64,000 nt of DNA from Tolypeutes matacus (GCA_026826555.1 JAKSZT010053881.1:5664175-5728174), one strand, 5' to 3'. Shown: positions 1 to 11,823, numbered from the stretch's first letter. The notes: a model not told the origin generated them from the sequence alone. Numbers and translations: made by a program.

Positions 1-544
1 ACATTTCAATTGCTTTACTGTTTTGCCTATCACAAATAAAGCTTCCTACAGTTCTCCTTTATTAGAGAAAAATGTGGATGATTCAAATACCATGCTTCAG
101 CTGCCTTCATCATTTGAATAAGTTCTCAGTTTAGTAGGAGTATACACGGAACCTTCAAACAGAGAGTATAGTAGTTGTACTCCCAGATGACTAGAGCCAG
201 TAACAGTTAAGACATCAGGAACCAAGTCTCTTCATTTCTACCATTCCGGGGCCTCATGGTCCTTTCTCTCTGCTTTTCTTTGAACATCACTAGTTTCTCA
301 TATCTTTTAAATTGATTGACTTATCTCCATTTTCACTACCATGACCCCTGACCAAACTACCATCCTTTCTTTTGGCCTGGAACCAAAAGGCCTAATTTTT
401 CTCCCAATATCCACCCTTGCCTATTTCCAAACCCTTGTTCTCCTAGCAGCAAGAACGATTTGTTAAAAATGGAAAACTTATTCGATGGTTTTTCATTTCT
501 CCTTGGATAAATACGAAAATCTTAAACATGGCATGGGACTGGAT
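1..544. other. Unique upstream sequence, nothing recognised
   Basis: AT-rich sequence with no long frame, no repeat family I recognise and no RNA gene. It lies about 4 kb upstream of the PKN2 promoter. Confidence 0.5.
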
Positions 545-890
545 TACTATTCACCCTTATAGGTGACCTTTGTTGTGGTGCCCCTCTCTGTCAGAGGATT
601 AGGCAGTCCTGCCTTGTTGATCTCATGCATGGCCAAGTTTTGGCTGATGAAAAGTGAAAGAATTGTGAGTAAAAGCTTTAAGAACCAATGTGTGATTTAC
701 CACTTTTCTTTACTTTCTTCTGTGACAGTGACAATGTTCCAGAAAGGCTGCTCTGTCTGCCTGAGACCAGAGTAAAGATGATAAGATGGGCATGTAGCAT
801 GAGAGAAATAAACCTTATAGTAAGTCACTGAGGTTTTTAGAATCATTTGTTACTTGGCATAACCTAGCCTATCCTAATCAATATACATGG
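545..890 (+). repeat. Ancient LTR-like interspersed repeat, family uncertain
   Basis: The 3' half carries an AATAAA signal followed by a tail ending in CATAACCTAGCCTATCCTAA, a pattern I associate with the 3' ends of old mammalian LTR-type repeats. The 70-residue frame inside has no recognisable domain. The family and exact limits are uncertain. Confidence 0.4.
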
Positions 891-1259
891 TCTATGAGCT
901 CTTGCTTATTGCCCCTCCTCTTTGCTATAGCTCCATTGGCCTTTCAGTGCTTACACGAATTGCTCCTTCCCACCTTAGAACATTTACCTACATTATTCTC
1001 TCTCTTTTTTTTCCATTATTCTCTCTTCTTGGAAAGTTTACACACACATTTTTGCCCAATTAACATTTACTCACCAGTGAGGTTCACTCTTTTAACACAA
1101 ACACCAACAGTAATAACAAACAAAAACAAAAACAAAAACCTTTCCCTTGAGTCTCCTTAACATTGTTTGAACAAGTTGAAAATTTCAAAAACACTTTATT
1201 AAATATAAAGGAAGAACAAAAAGAAAATAAGCAATGCAAAGCAATATAAACAATGTGGC
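891..1259. other. AT-rich non-coding stretch
   Basis: A short (CAAAAA)n run at about 1119-1139 is the only regular structure. Nothing else was recognised. Confidence 0.4.
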
Positions 1260-1269
1260 TCACAAAGTA

Positions 1270-1478
1270 GTGTTCTGACTTTGCCTGGATATATAGTTCT
1301 TGTCTGATTTCATGTGGGATCTCAGGGAAAAGAGGATCCATATCATCTGAATATCTGAATGTCTGTTCCTCAACATCATCATAGAAAACCAAAAATGTAC
1401 AGTGATGTTCAGCTCTACTAGGATGTTTCCTATCATATTTGATCTGTCAGTTGCAGTAAATTCTATAGGTTTGGGCAT
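1270..1478 (-). pseudogene. Possible broken coding relic, identity unknown
   Basis: On the minus strand, two partly overlapping frames look protein-like. One begins MPKPIEFTATDRSN at 1478 and the other reads FYDDVEEQTFRYSDDMDPLF and continues to about 1275. They would join into one reading near 1385 if a single frameshift is assumed. An AATAAA-like signal lies downstream on the same strand near 1200, but there is no adjoining A-tail. I do not recognise the protein. Chance frames in AT-rich DNA are an equally good explanation. Confidence 0.25.
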
Positions 1479-2824
1479 TTCTACTTCCTAAGGACTTTAA
1501 AAATATGTCTGAAAAATTTTGAAATATACCTGCATAGTTAGTGATACAATCCAGGTATTTCCAATGTTTTTAACAGCTTAAATGGACTCTTGTTAAAACA
1601 ACAACAAAAACTTCCCTCTTTTCATATAGTTAATATAAATTAGAACATAACTTGAGATGAACCATCCTTAGGAGTCCCTAAAAATATTTGTAAACAGGGG
1701 CTGAATACAACTCATCAGAATCAACAAGATATGGGTTTCCATTGAAACTTTTTCAAGTGTGCTTCAGTCTGATCAGTACAACCCATGTCCTATTGCTTTT
1801 TTTTTTTTTTTTCCTGACGAGAGATTGTGCTGGGTAGTAGCTTTATTTATTCATTTATATTTTTGGGTAGTAGCTTTTAGATTAATTTAGTTTAAGTAAC
1901 ATTTTACAGATTATCAAGCAGTTCTTATATTGTGTTGACATTCCTTTTGTGTTGATATTATTTGCCCCAGCATAACTGATCTCAGAAATAATTCCTATAA
2001 CTTTTAAAACTTTTGTTTACATTTACATGTGATATATAAAATTGAAAATATTATCAAAACTTGTTTTAGCAATAGAAATATCAAAAGTTTTAAGTCTTTT
2101 TCTATGATAACACTTTTGAAAGGACTATTATGCTTTACTTCAATTTAAATGAAGATTCTATTTTGGAGCTGTTCCTAAAGCAGCATTATATAGCTTAAAA
2201 CAACCATGTGATTGGCAATTAGGAAACTTAAGTTCCAGTTTCAATCTCTGCCACTAATTTATAATGTAGCCATGATCCTAATTAAACTCAGACGCAATTT
2301 TATTATTTATTTTATCAATAATAAACAGTTAGGCTTGACATTCTCTTCTAGTTCGAATAGTCCTTGGTGCTAAAATGTGAACATTTTCTCTCTTACACCT
2401 AAATTTATTTTAAAAAAAGAAAGCTCATTGTACTCCTAAGTCCTTGAAAAGATAATTCTTAATTTCATCAATATTAAGGACCTAGTATGTGCACATCAGC
2501 CTTCTCAAATCCCTCAGGAATAATGGAGGGTAAAAATAAGCAATATATATTTGCATAGATTGCTCCCCTATCACTTTCTGTCTACCATTTAAATTGCATT
2601 ATAGTTGTTTGGACACAAGTCTATTTCCCCAAAAAGACTCCCCAATCGCTCCAGGGACAATGACTCTTTCTTAGTCATGGCTGTAACTCCAGGGCCTAGA
2701 TCTTAGTTATCACAGAGGGTAATTATATCTTAGTTTTTCCAAATGCTGTCTTTCACATATTTTAATTATCATTTTCAACAATGGTAATTCATTAACCACC
2801 TTACATGGAGTGTAAGACAGTATC
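1479..2824. other. AT-rich flank with possible MIR relic and a tail-only insertion
   Basis: There is a long T run at 1797-1812. A 14-bp direct repeat (TGGGTAGTAGCTTT at 1831-1844 and 1864-1877) brackets 19 AT-rich bases, as if a retrotransposon tail alone had inserted. About 2200-2335 resembles a degraded sense MIR SINE. Nothing else was recognised. Confidence 0.45.
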
Positions 2825-3250
2825 TTGGTTTTCCACAAATACTACACAATGGATTGGCTTAAACAACAGGAATTTATTGGCTCAGTTTCAGAAGCCAGAA
2901 GTCCAAATCAAAGCATTATCTGGAATGCTTGCTTCTGCCAGGGTTGGGTAGTGTTCTGGCTGGCAGGCAATCCTTGGGTCCTCTGGCTTTCTTGTCACAT
3001 GGCGAAGTTCTCTCCTTTCTGCGTTCCGTTGACTTCAGCTTCTGGCTCCCACCTGGTGGCTTTCTTTTCTACTATGTCTGACTTTTTTCTGCTTATAAAG
3101 GACTACGGCAACCTGGATTACGGCTCACCCTCATTCAGTTGGGCTACACATTAATTAAAAATATCTTCAAGACGTTCTATTTACAATGGGTTCATACTCA
3201 CAGGGACAAGGATTGAGAACACGTCTAAACTGGGGTTCAACATACCACAG
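2825..3250 (-). mobile_element. MaLR-type LTR (antisense), family B
   Basis: Read on the minus strand this matches the LTRs at 9438 and 11315 through shared blocks: an AACTGAATGAGGGTG block, TTATAAGCA, CCATGTGACA and AATAAATTCCTGTTGTTTAAG. The AATAAA marks the polyadenylation signal of an LTR. The order of blocks is that of mammalian MLT1/MST-class MaLR LTRs. No internal region is attached, so it is a solo LTR. The 109-residue forward frame is an antisense shadow. Confidence 0.75.
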
Positions 3251-3784
3251 AAAAAGTACACGACATATTTAAGAAGTATGCCAACTAATGCCCTTCCTCA
3301 TGTCGCTGTAGATTCGAGAGAAGCCCTCCAAATAGCTTTTTAACAAAGCCAAAGTACTTAGGCCTTAAATAATCAAATGTTAGGCAGGTGCCTAGAATAT
3401 TCATTCACAGCTCAGACAAAACCAACCTGTGTTGGAAACTTTACTGACATTCGTGAATACTACGGTGTCATTTTCAATGAAAAACCTAAACTTTCATTGC
3501 TTGGCTTTATATTACTAAATAGATGGATTAGCTTGACCGTTTACTACACCCATGAAAGTTGGCTCGTTTCCACACCCGAGCATTGATCCCGTCCCCCTTT
3601 CATAATTCCTTCACCCCCAAATTCACTTTCAACAATTCAAGTAGCCAGCTAATTAAATTCTGAGCTAAGAATTGGCCCAACCCATTGCAATTCAGCGCTT
3701 GAGGAAAAGGCATCTTAAAGGCTGTGCATTAAAAGTTGCCAGAGGATCGCGAGCAGCTAACATTTCTTGAAAAGTATAGACCGC
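3251..3784. other. Immediate upstream flank of the CpG island
   Basis: Unique sequence of intermediate composition with no repeat or frame of note. It could hold distal promoter elements or the start of a divergent antisense transcript, but nothing in the sequence shows one. Confidence 0.4.
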
Positions 3785-5110
3785 ACACCAGTTCAGCCAG
3801 CTGGGCACCTTATTGGTCGGCAAGGCGCGCTGGGGGTGGGGTAGAGAGAAGGGCGAAGATTAATAGCTTGGGTTGATAGCGCGGGACGAGGGGGGGGGGT
3901 GTAGGTTTAGAAAGGCCTGAGAAAGACTCAAACTTCGGCAAGAAAAAGACAAAGTGGCACTGGGGGTAAAAAAATGGAAGCGAGCAGACTCCCGAGTTCA
4001 AGCTTACGAGGTGGTTAAACGCAGGAGGAAAGCGGGCGTGTGCATTCTTCTTCCTGCCTCCCTAGAGACCAGTGCTCACGCCTTTCCCCTCATTTTCATC
4101 CAGGCCGAGTCTAATGCCCTCCCCCGCCGCCGAGCAGGGTCGGAAACCGCCTCGCTCAGTGCTCCTCTCCCGCCCTCGGGGTCTTCTCTGCTCCACCACC
4201 CCCGCCCAACAAGAGGCGGCGGCCGTGGCCGTCACGTGCCCTGACAGCCGCCAAGTGAGGCCGCTTTTGCGACGCGGTGACAGCCAAATGGTGCGACAGG
4301 AGAAGCTGCAGCCGCGGCCGCAGCGCCCCGCAAGGAGAGGCTTGAGACGGCTCCTGGATTCGCCCAGGGGGAGCAACTGAGCGTTTAGTCTGGAGCGGGC
4401 GGCGGCGGCGGGCGGGCAGCAAGGGTGAGCCCGCCACGAATGCCCTCGCTCCCCGCCGCTCTCCGATGAATCGGGCGCAATAAGCCGCGCCTCTAACAGG
4501 GGCTGCGCCTCCATGAATCTCTAGTGGGTTTTTTTGTTTTTGTTTTTCCCCTCCCCTTTCTCTCCCCGCTCCTCACCCCATCCGGGGTCCCGTCCCGCCT
4601 TCTCCCAGCGGCGGCCTCGTCCAGGTGCGGAGTCCAGAGCGGAGCGCAATGGCGTCCAACCCCGAGCGGGGGGAGATTCTGCTTACGGAGCTACAGGTAA
4701 GGGCCGCAGCCAGGCTGGGAGGCGCCAGCGGATGAGAGAGGGAGTAAGTCTGGCCGAGGGAAGCTGTGCGGTCGTCGCACCCCTGGCCCGCTAAGTGCGG
4801 AAACTCGGGGATGTCACCCGAGAGCGGCTTCCTTTGGGATCCTGACCCTTTCCCCCCGCCGGAGACCCGGCCTACTGACGCCGCCGCTTTACTGTGATTC
4901 TGTCTACCAGGGAGGAGAGATTTTTACCTATCTCTGCTGACTACCTGCAGCACGGCTGCAGCCGGAGTTTGCTTTCACTCGGACCGGGAGCGGCCAGCTC
5001 ACCGTCCCCTCCCTCGGTGTCAGAGCCGTCCGCGAATGGCCCCGCCGCCCCCTCCCTTTGCCGGGCGGGGCCCTGCCTTTCCCCCAGTACACTGCTCCTT
5101 AAACTCCTTT
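3785..5110 (+). promoter_or_regulatory. CpG-island promoter of PKN2
   Basis: This stretch is sharply richer in G+C and CpG than the AT-rich flanks and surrounds exon 1. Visible sites are an inverted CCAAT box (ATTGG, 3812-3816), a palindromic E-box GTCACGTG (4231-4238, USF/MITF type), a GGC-rich run at 4395-4417, a pyrimidine-rich tract at about 4529-4580 just before the ATG, and a GC box GGGCGGGG (5063-5070) inside intron 1. No TATA box stands at a sensible distance, so a dispersed TATA-less start is likely. The start site cannot be placed; the 5' UTR probably lies between about 4180 and 4648. Long open frames on both strands here follow from low stop-codon frequency and are not taken as genes. 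Confidence 0.85.
4649..4696 (+). CDS. PKN2: PKN2 coding exon 1 (first 16 codons, partial gene)
   Basis: The exon translates to MASNPERGEILLTELQ, which I recognise as the N-terminus of PKN2 (PRK2), a serine/threonine kinase of the AGC family that acts downstream of Rho and Rac in cytoskeletal, adhesion and cell-cycle control. These residues precede the first HR1 Rho-binding repeat; the HR1, C2-like and kinase domains lie on later exons. The ATG has G at -3 and G at +4, a good initiation context. The nearest upstream in-frame stop is TGA at 4514-4516, with no in-frame ATG between. The exon ends exactly on a codon (CAG) followed by GTAAGG, a near-consensus donor, so intron 1 is phase 0. I did not find the next expected residues (beginning GDSRSLPFSE) in the remaining 59 kb, which agrees with a long first intron. 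The protein match is from memory; the exon structure is seen directly. Confidence 0.93.
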
Positions 5111-7559
5111 GAATGACTCTTAAGCCATTTTCTCGTCCCTCTCCTCAGACTGAGACAAAGGCGCCCCCGTAACTTCCAACCCACAGAACAAGTTTTATTT
5201 TTTAAGCGAGCCGCACCAAATGCTCACTTCACCAACCCTCTTCAGTGACTGTCTCTCCTCTAACATGAAGACAACCTTATTTTCTTTTTTCCTTTATTCT
5301 ACCAAGTGATAGTTATATAGTCCCTGTGTAGACTACCCCCCTGCTCAGATCCGGAAGCTCAGATATTGATGCTTTTCAAACTTTCATTTTCCCTCCGGTT
5401 TGAACATCAGAGAAGGAGCTACAGAAGTTGTTTACAAACGAGAGTGCAGTCGTCTAAAGGAAATATTGGACACTACATGCCTGCACGAGATGAGAACAAA
5501 ATAGATCCCTTAATTAGTTAACTCCATGTCGGGCAGCAATATTACTCTTTCCCACTTCCAGCTAAAATTTTGATGATTTCTTGATGTTAAAATGTATTTT
5601 TGATAGCTCCCCATTTAACTTTGGCGTTCTGTGCAGTCAGATGTAAACTTGAAGGCACTGCTGTAATACTTGATATTTCCTTCACAAAAACAGATTACAA
5701 CCAAGGAACAGGAATGCACTGCTGCAAATTTTGAATCTTTTGAAATGCAAAACACGGTTTTATATCATTGAAAACGTTGCTATATAGTATTTTAATTACT
5801 GTTAGCTTTTTATAGCAGGTCTTACAGCCTACCACATTTGCTGAATGAATAGAATTTATTTTATTAGTATGCATGAGCTTTTGAAATGAAGGTGGTTGAG
5901 ATGCATTAAAAGAACTTTGCTTTTTGAAACATGAAAAGCATACTTTTTGGTTCTGACTGAGAAAAAGCAAAAAAGTGACCAGAGCATTTTTATTTTGAAT
6001 AAAGTGGCTTTAGAATTATAAAGTATTTAGTATCCTTTAGAAAGTTGGTATAAAGGACTTATTGGGGAGGGGTGGAGTATATGGGAATATCTTATATTTT
6101 TGATGTAACATTTATGTAATCTAAAGATTCTTTAAAAATTAAAAAAAGAGGAAAAAAAAAAAAAAAAAGACTTATTTGGGCACCGGAACTGAAAATATAT
6201 TTTCATGTGTTTTAAAATATCATCTAAGATCAATTTTGAAATAATTAAAAATGAAGATTTTTAAAAATTGGATCAAAGTAAGGGAACACCGAATCTAAAG
6301 TAAAGCTTTAAACTAAATTATAACCCCTCCAAAAAAGATTTCTTATTAAGTGTTACCTCATAGTTTGTCATATATATCCAGGGCATTTTTCTTGGTTTAT
6401 TTGGCTCCCAGTTCTAATAAAAGTTATTGCATTTAAACTTTATCATGCTTGTTAAAATATTGAGAATAGTATTTATACCAGCACTTGAGATAAATGGTGG
6501 TAAAATTTGCTTCACTATGTCACCTACTGAAACATTTTATTATTTCATTTGGGCATGAAGTTAGTTTATAGTAACCAAATATTCATTAAACTTGTTTTGA
6601 GGATCAGTTTTTCTATGGCTTCTAAATTGTTTGAATTTCTTAAATTAAAATGTACTGAATGTTTCTCTGCCATATAGATTTTAAGTAATTAAGCAGGAAG
6701 TCTTTGTAACAGTTTAAATGTTTTCAATAGTTAAAAACTGTTACTTTGTTCTGTTTTGTCTCAGGAATACTCTTCTCAAACTGAAAGTTGCATAAGATAA
6801 CCGAATTTTAATGAAATTGATGCTTCTGATTTATTTAGAAACAGTATATATCCAAAATGTGGTTATTTTTCAAATTATGTTTTAAGGAATATAATGCAGA
6901 ATTTGAAATACTTTATTACTTGGGCTGGAATTGGCTTATTAATGACTTTTTGTTGTGGAAAGACAAAACTAAGAAAATCTGAAACTGAAATACTTTCTTT
7001 TTAGATACTGTAATATTTATAATGGAGTAATGTTTATAACTCTTGTTAATAATGTAAGAAGTTTAATCAACAATGAAGCATTAATAAAATACACACAGAC
7101 TTTGGCTAGAGGATTCAAAGTTTAAGAAAGAGTATTTGCTATAGTAAAACTAAAAATAGAGTGTTTAAAATATAAACTTAATTGACAATTTCTAATCTTT
7201 ATCTCATAACTAATTTGTTGTGTGCTAGTCTCTTTATTGTTTATTTGAAGTTTAGTGGGAAGCTTAGTGAGATACTTTTGCGAGACCCCAAAAATATAAA
7301 GTTCATTTCCAAGGAAATTGGATTAATGAAAATTATCAAGAATATCAAAGTGAAAATGTTGGCTTCAAAGGTAGTTTTGTAGGATGTAGAGCCAAATATT
7401 CAGTAGCATGATATCTTTTTGATTATTGGAGCTTTATCTTCATCAAAATGCCTAATAAAATGTTGGGGTAGAAATCTTAAATTCCCAGCAGAATTTACTC
7501 AGGTAGAGGTGACTTGCTCGAGTGGAAGGTTGAGATAGTTAACCTCAAATTACAGGAGA
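5111..7559. other. Proximal intron 1, mostly unique AT-rich sequence
   Basis: No coding frame, RNA gene or clear transposon was recognised. There is a poly(A) run at about 6151-6168. A first intron next to a CpG-island promoter can hold enhancers, but none is visible by motif. Confidence 0.5.
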
Positions 7560-7870
7560 TAATTTCAACAAACATTTATTCTGAACCAAAATTATACTGG
7601 AGGACATAAATAGATAACGATATAGTTTTTGCTTTCAAAGAACTAAAAGAAAGTACAAATAACATTTATTGATTATTTGCTACATATCAGACACTGTATT
7701 AGTTATTCTGTACACCTTAATTGATTTTCACAACAATCCAGTAAGGTATTTACATTTTGCAGATCAGGAAACTAAGTTCAGTAATGATAAGTATATTGCC
7801 CATGGTTAGACTCTAAATCTGAATTTGAATCCAGGTCTGTATGTTTTCCACTATACCATTCTTTAAGCTG
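7560..7870 (-). repeat. L2 fragment followed by MIR SINE (antisense)
   Basis: The first about 90 bases contain CAACAAACATTTATT and resemble the L2 3' end in reverse. From about 7655 the order ATTTATTGATTATTTGCTACAT, then CACAACAATCCAGTAAGGTA, then CAGATCAGGAAACTAAG and GAATTTGAATCCAGG follows MIR in reverse, including the B-box region. Both are ancient mammalian repeats and are heavily diverged. Confidence 0.7.
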
Positions 7871-9437
7871 CCACAGTTGTGTGGATCCTTAAATGTTTTG
7901 CCTTCCAATATTATAATTATGTGAACTTTAAAAAATTGACTAAAGATATAATTAACTAGAATTAACTTTAATATAAACTTTACATTTCTTGTTAGATCCC
8001 TCTCTAACAGGGAACAATGATTTTCATATTCCATTTGGTAGTCTAAAATTTAACAGTGCTTTATTACTGAGAATAAGAGGTAATATTCTTCAGAAATAAA
8101 AACAGTATAAATAACTCTTTCCAGACTTTCTTCATTTAACAGTTACTGTTTTGGATGACATATAGCAAATATTTGCCAAGAATCTTGCAGGAGATTTAGC
8201 ATTTCTCTATAAGCTGTCCATAGGATAACCTTTGATTTAAAATTTTAAGTTCATGTCCAACCTAGCAATGTGTTTGGCATTTAGTAGGTGCCCATTAGAT
8301 TGATAAGGAGGCTCCCATCTAGAAGTCTTCATCTAAGATGAACAGTGTCTGTTTACTATTTTCAGAGAAGTTATGATCATTGACATAAGAAATTATATAG
8401 TTTTCTTTAATTTACATTTTTCATTCCTTTTCCTAAAAATATTCCCTGGTAGTACACAAAAAGGTTTCTACATCTATGTTACATCAACTGGTCAAGACAC
8501 TGGTATTTTATCCATTTGATGGGATATTAAGAGGTGGCATCTAAGTAGATCTCAGTGAAAGGACTAGAGTTGGAAGAATTAAGATTTTTGGGGTGATATA
8601 AAGGGTATGTGGCATGAGAAGGTAGAATGGGTAAGACTGATTTTACAGGTTTTTCAAATTATAAATGTATTCATTGTAGGAAATTGGGAAAATGCAGAAA
8701 AGCACAAAACAAAAGTTGCTCATAATTCCATTCACTCAGAGACAACTGACAAACTTTTTCAACTTACAGAACTCTTGGTGTTTTGAGTTCATTTCCTCAT
8801 TTCCCTCCATTTTTAAAATATTACTTATTAGGATTTTGAAGAAAAATTATATTCAGAGAGTTATAAGATAGAAATAGCTATCTTTTCAAATTTCTTTGCC
8901 ACTGATTCCATATAAGTTGCTCTAATTTTATTTTGACTTTGAGACAATGTTTTGAGGTACAGTTAAGAAAAGCATAGAGTACAGTATGGATTTAGAATAG
9001 GCAATGATGAGACATAACAACAACTCTTTAAGCAAATTGACACAAAGTAATTTTTCAGCTTCGATTTCATGATTGCTACTCTCATAGAGTATTAAAATGT
9101 TTATTATTTGTGGGGCATGTGTATTTACTTTACTGAATAGAGGCATAGCATTAAATTATTTGCCAAATACTTATTGACTACCTAGATAAAAGTCTCTGTG
9201 CTAAAACTTGTGTTGTAAAATGATAGCTCTAAAATGAGTCACTTTTTCCTATCTTTCATTAGTATAGTAGAGATATGGTTCAAGTCTCCTATAACATCTA
9301 CTATCTACATATAATTAGTATTGAAATAGGGAGAGGTAGGAGCACCTCTGAGGCATTATTTATTCACTCCAGGGCTTAGCGTCTGATTCCTTGGGTACTC
9401 CTCTATCTGCTCTTCAGATTTGGCAGTGTGGTGTAAG
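7871..9437. other. Intron, nothing clear recognised
   Basis: AT-rich unique sequence. Short stretches near 8250-8310 and 9145-9230 vaguely resemble MIR or L2 but are too diverged to call. Confidence 0.4.
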
Positions 9438-9869
9438 TGTTGGGAATTGAATCTTGTCCCCCACAAAAGGCACATTCAGGTCCTAACCCCTGTCTTGTGG
9501 GTGTGAACCTATTTGTAAATAGAACTTTTGAAGATATTAATTAAGGTGTGCCCAAACTGAATGAGGGTGGGCCTTAATCCAACATGGCTGAAGTCCTTAT
9601 AAGCAAAGGAAATTGGACACAGAAAGAAGAAGCCATGGGGATTAGCCAGAAACTGGAAGTCAGAAGCTGGGAATCAATAGAACTTGAAGAGAAAGGAGAA
9701 GATGCTGCCATGTTCTTCACCATGTGACAGAAAAGCCAAGGAACCCCAAAGATTATTGGCCAGCCAGAAGATACTGACCCTGGGAGGAAGCAAGCCTTCT
9801 ACCTCTGAAATTGTGACCCAATAAATTCCTGTTGTTAATCCAGTGCAATATGTGATAATTGTTTTAGCA
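9438..9869 (+). mobile_element. 5' LTR of a complete MaLR element
   Basis: The LTR begins TGTTGGGAATTGAATC and ends near TTTTAGCA, giving TG...CA termini over 432 bp. It carries AATAAATTCCTGTTGTTAA near the 3' end, the polyadenylation region. It is plainly homologous to 11315-11716 in the same orientation, with internal sequence between. The layout identifies an MLT1/MST-type MaLR retrotransposon, a non-autonomous relative of class III (ERVL) endogenous retroviruses. Confidence 0.85.
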
Positions 9870-11314
9870 CGTACAAAACTGGGTACAATTTTTGGAAATA
9901 CCTAAAAATGTGGAAAGAGCTTTGTAATTGGGTAGTGGTTAAAGGCTGGAAGAATTATGAGGCATTTGGTAGAAAAAAATCCTAGCTTGCTTTGAAGAGA
10001 CTGTTGATAGAAATATGGGTCCTAAAGGTACTTCCTTAGAAGAAAATGATAAATGTGTTATTGGAAACTGGAGGAAAGGCAATCTTTGTTATAAAGTGCC
10101 AGAGAACTTGGCATTATTAGTTCTGATGTCAGATGGGAGGCAGAATTTGAGAATGATGAACCTGGATATTTAGCTAAGGAGATTTCTAAACTAAGTGTAG
10201 ACAATTTCCCTTTGTAGTGAGAGGAAAGAGAGAAATTTAGAACTGAACTCGTAAGCACAGAGAAACCTGAAATTGATTGTTGGAAAATTATGAACCTATC
10301 TCGATAACATGCTCTGCAACTAGGGTCAGAAATGGCTCTGTCAGGGCCCTTACAGAGTTTCTGGGAAGTGAGTCCCCAAAGGACAAGTCTCTGTATCATG
10401 GTTTAACTGAAAAACCTTTTGTTAAAGAGGTTGTGGCTAAACATGGATCCAGTCAGCCATTTCAGTGGAAGTCAGGATTAGAAATGCAATTATCTGGGAA
10501 GGATCTGTGGAACGTTCTATTGTCTGATGGTTAGACCCCCTGGAACTGCATGCAGAGTCAACAGGGTTTTTGTGAAATTTGTATGAACAGAAACAGTGCT
10601 GGAAAGGGACAGAAAAGGGATGAAGGAAGAATGATTTCAATGGCAGAACTTAAAAAGCTGAGGTCTGGACTGAAGAGATCTCGGGTCAAGAATGTAGGCC
10701 TACCCATATGTGTGGAAAGGCTGGTCCACCCCTGCACTTGGAGAGGCCAGGCCATCTGCCCTGGTGCCTGGAGGGGGTGGGCCTTGTGCCCCTTTATTTG
10801 GGGAGAGGGCCACCAACTCAGTGGTCGGAGGCATTGGGGCTTGTGCCCTAGCACTTGTGGAGTGCCAGGCTGCCATTCCAGTGCTCAGAAAGGGTGGTCC
10901 TTCACCCCAGTGTTTGAGGACAGCAGTGGCCACTGTCCTGCTCCATTAGGTCTGGAGTCAAAACATCCATCCAAAGATGACTCTCAGACCTTGATATCTA
11001 ATGGTGTTTGCCCTGTTGGGTGTTGGACTTGTTTGAGGCCTGTGACCCTGTTTTCCTTCCAACTTCTCCCTTCTGGATTGAGAATGTCTATCCTATGCCT
11101 GTCCCACCATTGTATACTGGAATCAGATAACTTGTTTTTTTTTTAGGTTTTATAGGTCCACAGATAGTAAATTTGCCCCAAGCAGGACATAACTGCTTTT
11201 GATGAGACTTTGTATTTAGCATTATTGCTGAAATGACTTAAGGCTTTTGGGGATGTTGTGATGGAATGAATTTATTATGGAAAGAGCATATCTTTTTAGG
11301 GTCCAGAGAGCAGA
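9870..11314 (+). mobile_element. MaLR internal region, non-coding, with 30-bp repeat block
   Basis: The sequence just after the 5' LTR (GAGCTTTGTAATTGGGTAG, then GACTGTTGATAGAAATATGG, then GGAAACTGGAGGAAAGGCAA) matches my memory of MaLR internal sequence, which encodes no gag, pol or env. From about 10712 to 10945 there is a G+C-rich block of roughly eight imperfect 30-bp units, with starts near 10740, 10770, 10800, 10827, 10857, 10887 and 10916. Because 30 is divisible by three the block stays open in several frames, producing the 198-residue frame at 10550-11146. I do not regard that frame as a gene. Confidence 0.8.
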
Positions 11315-11716
11315 TGGTTGGGGATTGAATCATGTCCCCCACAAAGGCATGATTAGGCCCAAGCCCTGGTCCTCTATTTGCAAATAGGACCTTTGAAGTT
11401 GTTGTTAGTTAAGGTGTGCCCAGACTGCATGAGGGTGGGCCTTAATTCAGTGTGGCTGATGTCCTTATAAGCAAAGGAAATAGGATACAAAAAGCAACAG
11501 CCATGGAGAACAGCCAGAAGCTGGAAGTCAACAGAACCCAAGAGGGAAAAGAGAAGATGCCACCATGTGCATTACCATGTAATGGAAAAGCCAAGGAACC
11601 CCACAGATTGCCAACCAATAAAAAATACCAACCAGGGGAAGAAGCAAGCCTTCTAGCCTCTGAAACTATTAGCCAATAAATTCCTATTGTTAAGCCAACC
11701 TATTCTATGAGAGTTC
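11315..11716 (+). mobile_element. 3' LTR of the MaLR element
   Basis: Homologous to the 5' LTR from TTGGGGATTGAATCATGTCC through AATAAATTCCTATTGTTAAG. Its last bases are interrupted by a DAS SINE fragment. The two LTRs differ at many positions, so insertion was ancient. Confidence 0.85.
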
Positions 11717-11823
11717 GTTTATTCATTTATTTGTTTTGATTTTAGAAGGTACCAGGGATCCAACCTGGGACCTCATACATGGGAAGCAGGCACTCAACCA
11801 CTTGAACTACATCCATTCCCCCC
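11717..11823 (-). mobile_element. DAS-type SINE fragment (antisense)
   Basis: In reverse it carries the tRNA-derived head (GTAGTTCAAGTGGTTGAGTG, the A-box region) and a B-box-like GGTTGGATCCC, then an AT-rich tail. It is the short monomeric form and sits at the 3' end of the MaLR LTR. Confidence 0.7.

Noticed and set aside
4062..4514. 150-residue minus-strand frame in the CpG island
   Set aside because: Composition is R/P/G/A-rich as expected from G+C-rich DNA without stops; similar frames are open on both strands. No domain is recognised.
10550..11146. 198-residue forward frame
   Set aside because: It lies wholly in the internal region of a MaLR element and stays open because of a 30-bp repeat block.
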